Source of the DNA: Saccharospirillum mangrovi | GTDB lineage: Bacteria > Pseudomonadota > Gammaproteobacteria > Pseudomonadales > Natronospirillaceae | Reading direction: 5' to 3' | DNA length: 64,000 bases | NCBI RefSeq assembly: GCF_003367315.1 | Contig: NZ_CP031415.1 | Span: forward strand, 2,478,001 to 2,542,000 | In this document: piece by piece, positions 1-10,419 of the stretch | How positions within the stretch are numbered: position 1 is the first letter of the stretch | Layout: every line of letters starts with the position of its first letter | Program-made: the position numbers and the translations under genes | Notes under the pieces: generated by a model | The model's input: the letters and a program-made list of their open reading frames with translations, nothing else | Told to the model about the DNA's origin: nothing | The model's database searches: none

Positions 1-153
1 GTGATTCATATGCGGATAGGGATAGGCGCCGCCGCGATCAAAGCGCTGCCAATCGTCGCGCGAAACACGACGCAACTGGCTGCCCAAATCAAACACCCGA
101 TAACGGGCACCGCTGTGTTCTAAAAATTCGCCAAGGCTGGTGGGGTTCTGCAT
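1..153 (-). CDS. DUF3549 family protein, N-terminal part only
   Basis: The leftward frame opens at an ATG at 153 and runs off the left edge, so only about 51 N-terminal residues are visible. They include the stretch LGEFLEHSGARYRVFDLG followed by a tyrosine/proline-rich YPYPH. This opening (a short helix, then GxxYRVFDxG) is how DUF3549 proteins of Pseudomonas and relatives begin, as I remember them. The function of that family is unknown. It is divergent from yqcC, 116 bp away. Family assignment rests on the first 50 residues only. Confidence 0.6.
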   Translation of the reverse strand, partial: MQNPTSLGEFLEHSGARYRVFDLGSQLRRVSRDDWQRFDRGGAYPYPHMNH

Positions 154-269
154 AACGGTCTGATTGCGGTAAAAAAACGGCGACGATTTTACACCCTTGG
201 CGGCTTGCCTGACAGATCGGCCAACAGCGACTAGAATGCAGCGCGGACCCATTATGCCGTGGAGACACA

Positions 270-608
270 GTGGCGAACCTTGCATCCTTGTTGGACACCC
301 TGGAAACCGAATTGCGTCGGCTGAGTTTGTGGAGCGATGTACCACCCAGCCCCGAAGCCCTGGCCAGCACCGCGCCGTTCGCGGTCGATCAGCTGACACT
401 GCCGCAATGGTTGCAATGGATCTATATTCAGCGGCTGCGGGCGTTGCTTGATGCCGACAGACCACTGCCGCACGGCGCGCTCGTCAAACCCTATGCCGAT
501 CAGTATTTTGATCAGCAACCGCAGCTGGCCGCTCAGAAGTTGCTCGAAGTGATTGATCGGATTGATGCGTTTCTCGGCCGCCCGGCCCAATACGCCCAGG
601 GCGCCTGA
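270..608 (+). CDS. yqcC: YqcC-like small protein (DUF446)
   Basis: This 112-residue protein matches the size and pattern of YqcC: an N-terminal helix with alternating leucines, the central LTLPQWLQWIYIQRL block and a PLPHGALVKPYADQYF block near residues 70-85, both of which I recognise from YqcC. The start is a GTG at 270 with GGAG at 261-264, five bases upstream; no ATG fits better. YqcC is a soluble helical protein of unclear function, usually encoded beside the tRNA pseudouridine synthase truC in enterobacteria. No truC is present here; the gene lies between a DUF3549 gene and an HD-GYP gene. Its stop is 6 bp from the stop of the convergent HD-GYP gene. Confidence 0.85.
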   Translation: MANLASLLDTLETELRRLSLWSDVPPSPEALASTAPFAVDQLTLPQWLQWIYIQRLRALLDADRPLPHGALVKPYADQYFDQQPQLAAQKLLEVIDRIDAFLGRPAQYAQGA

Positions 609-614
609 CAACGT

Positions 615-1820
615 TCAGATGTATTCCGCCAGGCGCACGCCTTCTTTGATCGGGTCCAGCGCCCGGCGGATGCCGTCCTGACATCCCGGTGTCGATAAAT
701 CCAGCACCCGCAAGGCAATGGATTGCTGGGTTTTGCGGTTGTGGAACAGACGCACCGTCGGCGTCATCTGATCGTGCTCGTTGATTTCAATCACCACGCC
801 CATCAAACCGCTGCGCATTTCCACCAGCGAGCCAACCGGGAAAATCCCCATGCACTGGATAAAAATATCGACCAGCTTGCGGTCGAGGTGATGGTCACTC
901 CATTCCAGTAATTTTTTCATTGCCGCCGTCGGCGGAATGCCACGGTGGTAGACACGGTCGGCGGTGATGGCGTCATAAACATCGACGATGGCCGTCATGC
1001 GGCCGTACTCGCTGATCTGTTCGCCCTTGAGGCCCATCGGGTAACCGCTGCCATCCATTTTTTCGTGATGCTGAGCCGCCACTTGAATGGTTAATTCAGA
1101 GACGCCTTCGGTCTGCTCCAGAATTTCTTTGCTGTACAGCGCATGCCGTTTGATGATTTCAAATTCTTCGTCGTTGAGCCGGTCCGGCTTGTGCAGCACG
1201 TTGTCGGGAATCATCGTTTTGCCGATGTCGTGCAACAGCGCCCCAACCATAATCTGGTGCAGCACGTCGTAGGGTAATTTTCGATAGCGGCCGTACACCG
1301 ACATCAATACCGACAGATTCACCGAGTGCTCCATCAGGTACGAATCCTTGTGGCGAATCCGGCCCAGACAGGTCAAGGCGTTGTGGTTGCGGAACACCGA
1401 TTCGAGCAAGCCTTCCGCCACTTCATTGACCGAACCCATGTCGATGGAACGGCCCAGTTTGACGTCTTTCATCAGGGTGTTGATCAGCGTCTTGGCTTCG
1501 CCGTGCAGCGCATCGGCGTGTTCGCGTTCGATAGCCAATTCCACTTGCGGTCGGTTGTACGGCGTTTGCTCGCCGACTTTCATCAGCTCGGCGTGGTTCT
1601 CGCGGTCAACGTCTTCCAATGGAATGCCATCGGGCGAATCAATGCCTTTGACGGTATCGATGTAGAGTTCCTGAACGCCCAGTTTGCGGATTTTTTCGAT
1701 AACAGCATCAGAGCCAATCTTGCCCTGTCGGCTGTAGTTGTAGTGCGGAATCCAATCGGTATTCATGTCGGAGATGTACATTCCGACTTTGAGACTATTA
1801 ATAGGAATACGCTTAATCAT
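615..1820 (-). CDS. HD-GYP domain cyclic-di-GMP phosphodiesterase
   Basis: A 401-residue cytoplasmic protein with an N-terminal DUF3391-type region (residues 1 to about 130) and a C-terminal HD-GYP domain. Visible motifs are HDIGK at 197-201 and HHEKMDGSGYP at 251-261, so the metal-binding HD pair and the GYP signature are intact. Family knowledge says such proteins hydrolyse c-di-GMP to pGpG or GMP, lowering the messenger that favours biofilm over motility. There is no receiver domain and no membrane segment, so the input is unknown. The start ATG at 1820 has AAGG six bases upstream. It lies downstream of glnS on the same strand but is separated from it by a terminator, so it is probably its own unit. 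Confidence 0.93.
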   Translation of the reverse strand: MIKRIPINSLKVGMYISDMNTDWIPHYNYSRQGKIGSDAVIEKIRKLGVQELYIDTVKGIDSPDGIPLEDVDRENHAELMKVGEQTPYNRPQVELAIEREHADALHGEAKTLINTLMKDVKLGRSIDMGSVNEVAEGLLESVFRNHNALTCLGRIRHKDSYLMEHSVNLSVLMSVYGRYRKLPYDVLHQIMVGALLHDIGKTMIPDNVLHKPDRLNDEEFEIIKRHALYSKEILEQTEGVSELTIQVAAQHHEKMDGSGYPMGLKGEQISEYGRMTAIVDVYDAITADRVYHRGIPPTAAMKKLLEWSDHHLDRKLVDIFIQCMGIFPVGSLVEMRSGLMGVVIEINEHDQMTPTVRLFHNRKTQQSIALRVLDLSTPGCQDGIRRALDPIKEGVRLAEYI

Positions 1821-1866
1821 GCTAGACCTTAGGTCGGGAATTCCATTTTCCGATTCAGTCTAGACG

Positions 1867-1895
1867 AAAAAAAACGGCCCGCTAGGCCGCTTTTT
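1867..1895 (-). terminator. Rho-independent terminator after glnS
   Basis: A short GC stem (CGGCC at 1875-1879 with GGCCG at 1885-1889) is followed, read leftward, by eight U residues. It sits 22 bp beyond the glnS stop and separates glnS from the HD-GYP gene. Confidence 0.8.
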
Positions 1896-1916
1896 CAAGA
1901 ATTTCCATTCAGTTTC

Positions 1917-3587
<1,671 letters not shown>

Positions 3588-3749
3588 TAGGGTGCGAACT
3601 CCGATAGCGCTCGGCAGGAGAATGGGGTTTGCCAAACCGGCGATTATACCGGTTTGGGCCGCGCTGAGTAGGGGCGCTCATCGCTCAAGGTTGCGCTGCG
3701 GCCACCAACGCCATACTGTACATCCATCCATAGCTTTGCATTGCCCGCC

Positions 3750-5678
3750 ATGCGTCTGTTTATCGCCGAAAAACCCAGCCTTGGCCGCGCCATCGCCGCC
3801 GCTCTCACTGGCTCTCGCCGTTCCGAAGACGGCTGCATTCGCGTTGGCAACGATGTTGTTACCTGGTGCATCGGCCATTTGCTGGAGCAAGCCGAACCCG
3901 ACGCCTACGACCCGGCCTTCAAGCGCTGGGCGTTCGACACCCTGCCGATTCTGCCCGACCAATGGCAATACCAGGCCAAACGCCAGACCGCCAAACAACT
4001 GGCCGTGGTGCGCAAACTCATTAAAGAAGCCGACCAGTTAGTGCACGCGGGCGACCCGGATCGCGAAGGCCAGTTGCTGGTCGATGAAGTGCTGCATTAT
4101 GTGAAGGTGCCGAAGGCAAAACTCGACGCCACCCAACGTTGCCTGATCAACGATTTAACACCCGCCGCCGTTAAGCGCGCGCTCGCCAAACTGCAACCAA
4201 ATCGCGACTTCCAACCGCTGTCGATTTCCGCGCTGGCACGCGCCCGTGCCGATTGGTTGTACGGCATTAATTTAACCCGCGCTGTCACCTTGGGCGGTCG
4301 CGAAGCGGGTTATCAGGGCGTGTTGTCGATTGGCCGGGTGCAGACGCCGGTGCTGGGTTTGGTGGTGGAACGCGACCGCAACATCGACGCCTTTGTCAGC
4401 CGACCCTACTTCGACGTCTGGGCGCAACTGCGCAGCGCAAGCGGCGCGACGTTCTGGGCGCAATGGCAACCCAGCGAAGCCTGCGCCGACTGGCTCGATG
4501 ACGACGGCCACAATTTATCCCGGCCGCTGGCCGAGCACGTCGTCAAAACCGTGCACGATCAGGACGGCGACATCAGCGACGCCGAACACAAAACCACCCA
4601 ACAAAACGCACCGCTGCCACCGAGTTTGTCGAGCCTGCAAATGGAAGCCAACAAGGTGTTTGGTTTCAGTGCGCAGCGGGTGCTCGATCTGGCGCAAAGC
4701 CTGTACGAAAAACATCAGGCCATCACTTACCCGCGCTCCGACTGCCGTTACTTGCCGAACGAACACCATGCGCAGGCTGCCGATGTCAGCGCTGCCATTC
4801 GCGCCAGCATGACGGCCAGCAACGACGACCGACTCAACGCCGCCTGGCCGGAATTAAACCTGGCTCAACGCAGCCGCGCCTGGAACGATGCCAACGTCGG
4901 CGCGCACCACGCCATCATTCCCACCGCCAAAACCGCGCGCGGACTGAGCGACGACGAAGCCAAAATTTATTATCTGGTCAGCCGGTCGTATCTGGCGCAA
5001 TTTCTGCCCGCCTGGCAACGCCGCGAACAAAAGCTGGATGTCCGGCTCGCTGGCGGTCTGTTTCGGGCCAAGGCCAAGCAAACTATTTCGGCCGGTTGGA
5101 AGGCGCTGTTTCCAGGCAAAGAAACGAATGAAGAATCAACGCTGCCCGAACTGAAGGTTGGCGATGTTGTGCACTGCGACAACGCCGAAGTGCGCGAAAA
5201 ACAAACCCAACCGCCGAAACCGTTTACCGAAGCCACACTGCTGGCCGCCATGACCGGCATCGCGCGTTTCGTCGCCGACAGCGAACTGAAAAAAGTGCTC
5301 AAGGAAACCGACGGCCTGGGCACCGAAGCAACCCGCGCCAGCATTCTGGAGGTGTTGTTCAAGCGCGGCTTTTTGACCCGCCAGGGCAAGGCCGTGCGCT
5401 CAACCGAGGCCGGCCGCGCATTGATCAACGCCCTGCCCGTCAGCCTGACGCAGCCTGACCGGACGGCGCGCTGGGAATCCATTTTGGGCGACATCGCTGC
5501 CGGCCAATCGCGCTATGAAACGCTGATGCAACCGCTGGTCAGCGAACTGCACACCCTGATCGACGGCTTGCGCCAATGGCGGCCGGCCGGTTTGGCCGGG
5601 CTGGGCAAGCCGGTACGGCGCACCCGCGCTACCAAAGGCCGCAGCCGTGCGAAAAAACCACACCGCACCAAGGCGTGA
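3750..5678 (+). CDS. topB: DNA topoisomerase III
   Basis: A type IA topoisomerase of 642 residues (E. coli TopB has 653) that decatenates DNA through a single-strand break. The Toprim domain opens with LFIAEKPSLG and contains GDPDREG near residue 100, the acidic metal-binding motif. The active-site tyrosine is in ITYPRSDCRYLP near residue 325, nearly identical to E. coli TopB. The lysine/arginine-rich tail (last 20 residues) is a likely DNA-binding extension; there are no zinc-finger cysteines. The start is ATG 3750; a TTG three codons upstream is in frame but gives a non-family N-terminus. Confidence 0.97.
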   Translation: MRLFIAEKPSLGRAIAAALTGSRRSEDGCIRVGNDVVTWCIGHLLEQAEPDAYDPAFKRWAFDTLPILPDQWQYQAKRQTAKQLAVVRKLIKEADQLVHAGDPDREGQLLVDEVLHYVKVPKAKLDATQRCLINDLTPAAVKRALAKLQPNRDFQPLSISALARARADWLYGINLTRAVTLGGREAGYQGVLSIGRVQTPVLGLVVERDRNIDAFVSRPYFDVWAQLRSASGATFWAQWQPSEACADWLDDDGHNLSRPLAEHVVKTVHDQDGDISDAEHKTTQQNAPLPPSLSSLQMEANKVFGFSAQRVLDLAQSLYEKHQAITYPRSDCRYLPNEHHAQAADVSAAIRASMTASNDDRLNAAWPELNLAQRSRAWNDANVGAHHAIIPTAKTARGLSDDEAKIYYLVSRSYLAQFLPAWQRREQKLDVRLAGGLFRAKAKQTISAGWKALFPGKETNEESTLPELKVGDVVHCDNAEVREKQTQPPKPFTEATLLAAMTGIARFVADSELKKVLKETDGLGTEATRASILEVLFKRGFLTRQGKAVRSTEAGRALINALPVSLTQPDRTARWESILGDIAAGQSRYETLMQPLVSELHTLIDGLRQWRPAGLAGLGKPVRRTRATKGRSRAKKPHRTKA

Positions 5679-5766
5679 AGCGCCCGCTGCAACGGAGTAG
5701 ACTGCCGGGCACTCGATCACAACGACTCGCTTACAACGACTCAACAACAACGGCTCAGGAGACGTC

Positions 5767-6738
5767 ATGACTCACGCCATTCGCATCCATAAAAACGGCG
5801 GCCCGGAAGTCTTTCAATGGGAAAGCATCGAGGTCGGCGACCCCGCGCCCGGCGAAGTGCGCATCCGCCAGACCGCCATCGGCCTGAACTACATCGACGT
5901 CTATTTCCGCACCGGCCTGTACCCGACCCACTTCCCCGCCATTCTCGGCCAGGAAGCGGCTGGCGTGGTCGAAGCCGTCGGTGCGGGCGTCACTCAGCTT
6001 AAAGAAGGCGACCGCGTTGCCTATCCGATGAACCCCGGTGCTTACACCGAAGCCCGGTTGATCGCGGCCGATAAATTGCTGAAATTGCCCGACAACATTG
6101 CCGACCAGACCGCCGCTGCCATGATGCTCAAAGGCCTGACAGCGCACTATTTATTGCATCGCACTTACCCGGTAAAAGCCGGCGATGCCATTCTGGTGTA
6201 CGCCGCCGCCGGTGGCGTCGGCCAGATTCTGACGCAGTGGGCCAAGCGCCTGGGCGCGACCGTTATCGGCTGCGTCGGTTCCGCCGACAAAGCCGAATTG
6301 GCCAAAGCCGCCGGTGCCGATCACGTCATTAATTACAGCGTCGAAAACATCGCCGAACGCGCGCGTGAACTGACCGGCGGCGAAGGCGTCGCGGCCGCTT
6401 ACGATTCCATCGGCAAGGCGACTTTTGAAGATTCATTGAACGCACTGCGCCCGTTTGGCGTGTTGGCGTCGTACGGCAACGCCACCGGCCCGGTCGATCC
6501 GTTCAGCCCGGCGATTCTGGCACCCAAAGGATCGCTGTACGTGACCCGGCCGACGCTGGCAACGCACATCAGCACCCGCGCATTGCTCGAAGACGGCGCC
6601 GAACGGTTGTTCGACATCGTCGGCCGTGGCGAAGTGAATATTCACATCAATCAGACCTACGCATTGAAAGATGTCGCTCAGGCGCATCGTGATCTTGAAG
6701 CGAGAAAAACCACAGGCTCAACTGTGTTGCTGCCGTAA
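5767..6738 (+). CDS. qor: NADPH:quinone oxidoreductase, zinc-free MDR family
   Basis: This 323-residue protein belongs to the medium-chain dehydrogenase/reductase superfamily, quinone oxidoreductase branch (E. coli Qor has 327). It reduces quinones with NADPH in the cytoplasm. The N-terminal GroES-like domain contains the NYIDVYFRTGLYP block; the Rossmann domain carries AAAGGVGQILTQWAK near residues 145-160, the AxGGVG dinucleotide motif. The cysteines of zinc alcohol dehydrogenases are absent, as expected. AGGAG lies six bases upstream of the ATG. A strong terminator follows, so it is probably monocistronic. Confidence 0.92.
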   Translation: MTHAIRIHKNGGPEVFQWESIEVGDPAPGEVRIRQTAIGLNYIDVYFRTGLYPTHFPAILGQEAAGVVEAVGAGVTQLKEGDRVAYPMNPGAYTEARLIAADKLLKLPDNIADQTAAAMMLKGLTAHYLLHRTYPVKAGDAILVYAAAGGVGQILTQWAKRLGATVIGCVGSADKAELAKAAGADHVINYSVENIAERARELTGGEGVAAAYDSIGKATFEDSLNALRPFGVLASYGNATGPVDPFSPAILAPKGSLYVTRPTLATHISTRALLEDGAERLFDIVGRGEVNIHINQTYALKDVAQAHRDLEARKTTGSTVLLP

Positions 6739-6742
6739 TTTT

Positions 6743-6798
6743 TCCGATAAAAAAGCCCCCGCCGAATCGCGTCGGCGGGGGCTTTTTTTTATCGGAAA
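6743..6798. terminator. Strong bidirectional rho-independent terminator
   Basis: An almost perfect palindrome around the GC stem AGCCCCCGCCGA/TCGGCGGGGGCT is flanked by A-tracts on the left and eight T residues on the right, and the pairing extends outward through TTCCGAT/ATCGGAA. It follows qor by 4 bp and can function in both directions. Confidence 0.93.
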
Positions 6799-6838
6799 TG
6801 AACGGGATAGACACAATCCCAGCAATTAAATACACCCC

Positions 6839-6999
6839 GTCATCCCGGCCTTGAGCCGGTTGGGCCGGCACACCGGATCTCTAGTGGGAAACCGAGTAAA
6901 GCGATTAGCAACCAACTAACCGTTTACAGCTAATCGTTGGTTTAGGTGCCCCGCTAGAGATCCGGTGTGCCGGCCCAACCGGCTCAAGGCCGGGATGAC
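6839..6999. repeat. Palindromic intergenic repeat, copy 1 (both arms long form)
   Basis: Two perfectly complementary 46-bp arms (6839-6884 and 6954-6999) begin and end with GTCATCCCGG/CCGGGATGAC and enclose about 70 bp. The middle contains a further inverted pair, CGATTAGC (6902-6909) with GCTAATCG (6929-6936). Each arm contains the 16-bp segment (6859-6874 and its complement at 6964-6979) that is missing from one arm of each of the two copies at 18.3-18.7 kb. It lies between qor and a leftward glycosidase gene and encodes nothing. It is a REP/MITE-like element; whether a transposase mobilises it is unknown. Confidence 0.92.
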
Positions 7000-7070
7000 A
7001 GAGTTTTTCTGGGTGCCAGCTATTTTTTTACTTAGCTACCTCGAAGAACTTTTAAAAGCTCCATACAACC

Positions 7071-9362
7071 TTAATTCAACCGCTGCCAACCGTCGGTCAA
7101 TTCCCGCAACGTCGACTCAGCATCGGCTTTGGTAAAGCCCATTTGCGGAATGAAATCGATCAACTGTGGAATCGGGAAACCGAGCGCAATGCCGTACATC
7201 GGATGCTCAGTTTTGAAACCCAGACGATCAAAAATCGGCTGCATGATGACGGCAGTGCGGCTGTCGTTTAACCAGTCGGCAACGGTGTCGCTCAGGTTCG
7301 GCAACAAGCGCACTTCGGTGTCGGATTCGACATCAACCCACAAGGTTGCGCGGATGTCGCGCGACGACACACCAAGGCGCAATTCAAAGCGGCCGGACTC
7401 TTCGGCAAAACGGCCCAGGTGCGGCACGAAATAAGCGAAGGCATGTTCATCCAGATCAATGTCCACGCGCTGCTCGGCACCGGCTTCCAGATACACCTTG
7501 GCGAAGCCTTTCAGCTCATGAAACGGCCGGCGATAAGTGCTGGTTTCATCGTGAATGTACAGCTGTACCACTTCGGCACCGGCACGGTCGCCGATGTTTT
7601 TAACGCTCACGCTAACGCGGCGTTGGTCGGCATCGAAAGCCACATCCGACAGTGTGAAACGGCTGTAACTCAAGCCGTGGCCGAACGGATATTGCACCGG
7701 TAACTCTTTGGTGTCGTAGTAGCGATAGCCGGTGAAAATACCCTCGCTGTAGGCAACGGTTTCTTTGGTGCCGGGAAAGGTTTCGTAAGTCGGATTGTGT
7801 TCCAACTGAACCGGGAAACTCTCGCTCAATTTCCCCGACGGATTGGTTTCACCGAACAGCACACGCGCCAAGGCTTCACCGCCGCCTTCGCCAGGCAGCC
7901 AGGTGTGCAACAGCGCTGGCACAACGGCTTCAAATTGACGCGTCTCCACGGCAGAACCGGCGTGAATCACCACCACCAGATTTTTATTGGCGGCGGCAAC
8001 GGCGTTGATCAGGTCAATATGATCCGGCGCCAGTTTCATGTCGGCGCGGTCGAAGCCTTCGCTTTCCATCGCATCGGTGGTGCCGGTCAGCAACACCACA
8101 GCGTCGGCTTCGTGGGCCAGTGCGACGGCTTCGTTTTTCTGCGCCGCGCTGACTGTCATCTCGGTGTAACCGGGTGCGAAATCGATTTCGGCGCGCGTGT
8201 CGATCGCCTTCAACGCCTTGCTCAAAGTACGAGCAGTCATGTGCGAACTGCCGCCGCCCTGGAAGCGCGGGTTTTTGGCAAAATCGCCGATCACGGCCAG
8301 ACGCTGGCTGCTGCTCAGCGGCAAAACATCGCCATCGTTTTTCAACAACACCGCACTTTCGGCGGCCAGTTGCACGGCGATTTCGTGGTTGGCTGACCAG
8401 TCCGGTTGAACGTCGCGACGGTTGTCGAGACAACGGTTAATCAGTTCCAGAACGCGCAGCGCGTGTTCATCCAGAATGCTCTCGCTCAGCTCGCCACTGT
8501 TCAGCGCATTGAGCAATTGCTGGTCGCGTTCAGCCGGCCCCGGCATTTCCAGATCGAGACCGTTCAGGTGCGATGCCACCTTGTCTTTCACCGCCACCCA
8601 GTCGGACATCACCAGGCCTTCGTAGCCGAGCTGGTCGCGCAAAATGCGTTGCAGTAAATCCGGCGACTGACAAGCGTGCGGGCCATTCACGCCGTTGTAT
8701 GCGCCCATCACCGTCCAGGGGTTGGCTTCGCGAATCGCCTTGGCGAATGGCTCGACGTACAACTCCTGCAAGGTGCGTTCGTCGATTTCTGCGTTAACCA
8801 GAAAGCGGCGGGTTTCCTGTTCGTTGCCAGCAAAATGTTTCACACAGGCGCCGACGCCCCGGCTTTGCAGGCCGTCTACAAAAGCCGATGCCATGGCGCC
8901 GGTCAAAAACGGATCTTCAGAAAAATATTCAAAATTGCGACCGCCGAGCGGCGTGCGCTTACCGTTCAAACCCGGACCGAGCAAGACCGACACGCCCAAC
9001 GCCTGGCATTCATCGCCAATGGCAGCAGCGGCCTGACGCATCAAGTCGGTATTCCAGCTCGCGCCCATGGCCGCTTCGACGGGAAAAACAGTGGCCGGCG
9101 ACGCACTGCCATCGAGCGTAGAAGACGTGCTCAGTCGCACACCGTGCGGGCCGTCGGTCAGGGTGATGGGCGGAATATCGAGCCGTTCGATGCCGTGCAG
9201 ATGCCAGGCATCCAGACCACACAACAATTGGACTTTTTCTTCGCGCGTCAACTGCGCCAACGTGGCTTTTGGATCAAACACTGGAGGATTCCAAGAATAA
9301 ATTCGGCGCGGATTGTAACGGGTTTCAGCCACGCTCGACAGGCCGAATGGGGCAACGTTCAT
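7071..9362 (-). CDS. Glycoside hydrolase family 3, beta-glucosidase-like
   Basis: A 763-residue GH3 enzyme expected to release beta-linked glucose or xylose from the non-reducing end of oligosaccharides. The TIM-barrel domain has KHFAGNEQ at 175-182 and the nucleophile Asp254 in LVMSDWVAV. The alpha/beta sandwich and a fibronectin-III-like domain (about 575-670) follow, then an unassigned tail of about 75 residues. No signal peptide is seen, so it is probably cytoplasmic and acts on imported sugars. The start is uncertain: ATG 9362 gives a 27-residue extension not typical of the family, while a GTG at 9281 (GGA eight bases upstream) begins just before the usual GH3 N-terminus. No transporter or sugar regulator adjoins it. 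Confidence 0.9.
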   Translation of the reverse strand: MNVAPFGLSSVAETRYNPRRIYSWNPPVFDPKATLAQLTREEKVQLLCGLDAWHLHGIERLDIPPITLTDGPHGVRLSTSSTLDGSASPATVFPVEAAMGASWNTDLMRQAAAAIGDECQALGVSVLLGPGLNGKRTPLGGRNFEYFSEDPFLTGAMASAFVDGLQSRGVGACVKHFAGNEQETRRFLVNAEIDERTLQELYVEPFAKAIREANPWTVMGAYNGVNGPHACQSPDLLQRILRDQLGYEGLVMSDWVAVKDKVASHLNGLDLEMPGPAERDQQLLNALNSGELSESILDEHALRVLELINRCLDNRRDVQPDWSANHEIAVQLAAESAVLLKNDGDVLPLSSSQRLAVIGDFAKNPRFQGGGSSHMTARTLSKALKAIDTRAEIDFAPGYTEMTVSAAQKNEAVALAHEADAVVLLTGTTDAMESEGFDRADMKLAPDHIDLINAVAAANKNLVVVIHAGSAVETRQFEAVVPALLHTWLPGEGGGEALARVLFGETNPSGKLSESFPVQLEHNPTYETFPGTKETVAYSEGIFTGYRYYDTKELPVQYPFGHGLSYSRFTLSDVAFDADQRRVSVSVKNIGDRAGAEVVQLYIHDETSTYRRPFHELKGFAKVYLEAGAEQRVDIDLDEHAFAYFVPHLGRFAEESGRFELRLGVSSRDIRATLWVDVESDTEVRLLPNLSDTVADWLNDSRTAVIMQPIFDRLGFKTEHPMYGIALGFPIPQLIDFIPQMGFTKADAESTLRELTDGWQRLN

Positions 9363-9469
9363 GTTCAGCCAAACTGATCAAGTCGCTCAGTTATTTTGCC
9401 GAACAGTAACTTGAGGCCAACGACCTAGCCCCCATCAACGGCTTTTATCGCCCACCTTTGGAGCCATTC

Positions 9470-10153
9470 ATGACTGCTTTCCCAAAACGCTGGCCGGTTG
9501 AAAACCCGGACGTCCTGCAACTCTATTCAATGGCCACGCCCAACGGTCAGAAAATCGGCATCATGCTCGAAGAAATCGGGCTGCCGTACGAAGCTCACAC
9601 CGTCAACATCATCAAGAACGAACAGTTCGATGAAGACTATTTGCAACTCAACCCGAACAACAAGATTCCGTCCATCATCGATCCCAATGGCCCGAACGGT
9701 GAACCGCTGCATTTAATGGAAACCGGCGCCATTCTGATTTATCTCGCAGAAAAGTCCGGGAAGTTTTTACCGACTGATCCGGCGCGTCGCCTGGAAACCC
9801 TGCAATGGTTGTTCTTCCAGACTGCACACGTCGGCCCGATGCTCGGCCAGTTCGGTCACTTCTATAAATTCGCCGCCGATAAGAGCGACGACTATTCCAA
9901 AGAACGATTCATTACCGAATGCCGCCGCATTCTCGGCGTGCTCGACAAACGCCTGGAAGGTCGTGACTGGATTATGGGCGATGAACTGACCATTGCCGAT
10001 TTCGCCATCGGCCCTTGGATCAAGTGCATTGATTTTTACGAAGGTCACGGCGTATTGAAGACGGCGGAATTCAAAAACGTTATGGCGTATTGCGAACGCC
10101 TGTACGCCCGTCCAAACGTTAAAACCGGCGCCGCCGTCTGCGCGCTTGGTTGA
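9470..10153 (+). CDS. Glutathione S-transferase family protein, YfcG/Nu-class-like
   Basis: A 227-residue cytoplasmic GST-fold protein. The thioredoxin-like N-terminal domain has LYSMATPNGQKIGIMLEE and LNPNNKIPSIIDP, with METGAILIYLAEKSG completing the glutathione site; the all-helical C-terminal domain contains TLQWLFFQ and GPMLGQFGHF. These blocks match E. coli YfcG and YghU, Nu-class enzymes with disulfide reductase activity towards glutathione conjugates or mixed disulfides. The start is the ATG at 9470, preceded by TTTGGAG with eight-base spacing; an upstream in-frame TTG is ignored. Its natural substrate cannot be told from the sequence. Confidence 0.9.
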   Translation: MTAFPKRWPVENPDVLQLYSMATPNGQKIGIMLEEIGLPYEAHTVNIIKNEQFDEDYLQLNPNNKIPSIIDPNGPNGEPLHLMETGAILIYLAEKSGKFLPTDPARRLETLQWLFFQTAHVGPMLGQFGHFYKFAADKSDDYSKERFITECRRILGVLDKRLEGRDWIMGDELTIADFAIGPWIKCIDFYEGHGVLKTAEFKNVMAYCERLYARPNVKTGAAVCALG

Positions 10154-10159
10154 TGCCAT

Positions 10160-10187
10160 CCGGGCTGGTGTTCACCAGCCCGGCTTT
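10160..10187 (+). terminator. Probable terminator after the GST gene
   Basis: A GC-rich 11-bp inverted repeat (CCGGGCTGGTG with CACCAGCCCGG) is followed by CTTT only. The hairpin is strong but the U-tract is short, and it touches the stop codon of the convergent small gene. Confidence 0.6.
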
Positions 10188-10416
10188 AACCACCAAACAC
10201 CGGAAACACACCAAACATAAACGCCAGCGACCCTGCCATCAGGACGGTGGGCAACCATTGCTGGCGCAGGTGCCATACGCCGAACACCAGTGCCATCGGT
10301 GGAAACAGCACCAGGATTCCCCACAGCATGGATTGGCGGAACGCTTCGGTGAGTGCCAGGGTGTAGCCGACGATGAATATCGCCAGCGGCAGATAAAACA
10401 ACAGCAACAACAACAT
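10186..10416 (-). CDS. Small hydrophobic membrane protein, unknown
   Basis: This 76-residue frame encodes an almost wholly hydrophobic protein with probable membrane segments near residues 2-22, 30-47 and 54-74 and a short polar link (LRQQW). I do not recognise the family. Its ATG (10414-10416) is three bases beyond the TGA of the upstream phosphoribosyltransferase gene, the arrangement expected of translational coupling, so it is probably co-expressed with that enzyme. That close spacing and the clean alternation of hydrophobic stretches are the reasons for accepting it as a gene. Confidence 0.65.
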   Translation of the reverse strand: MLLLLLFYLPLAIFIVGYTLALTEAFRQSMLWGILVLFPPMALVFGVWHLRQQWLPTVLMAGSLAFMFGVFPVFGG

Positions 10417-10419
10417 TAA

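Noticed and set aside
6839-6999. CRISPR-like array or insertion sequence
   Set aside because: There is no repeat-spacer pattern and no transposase; only one palindrome with a 70-bp centre is present.
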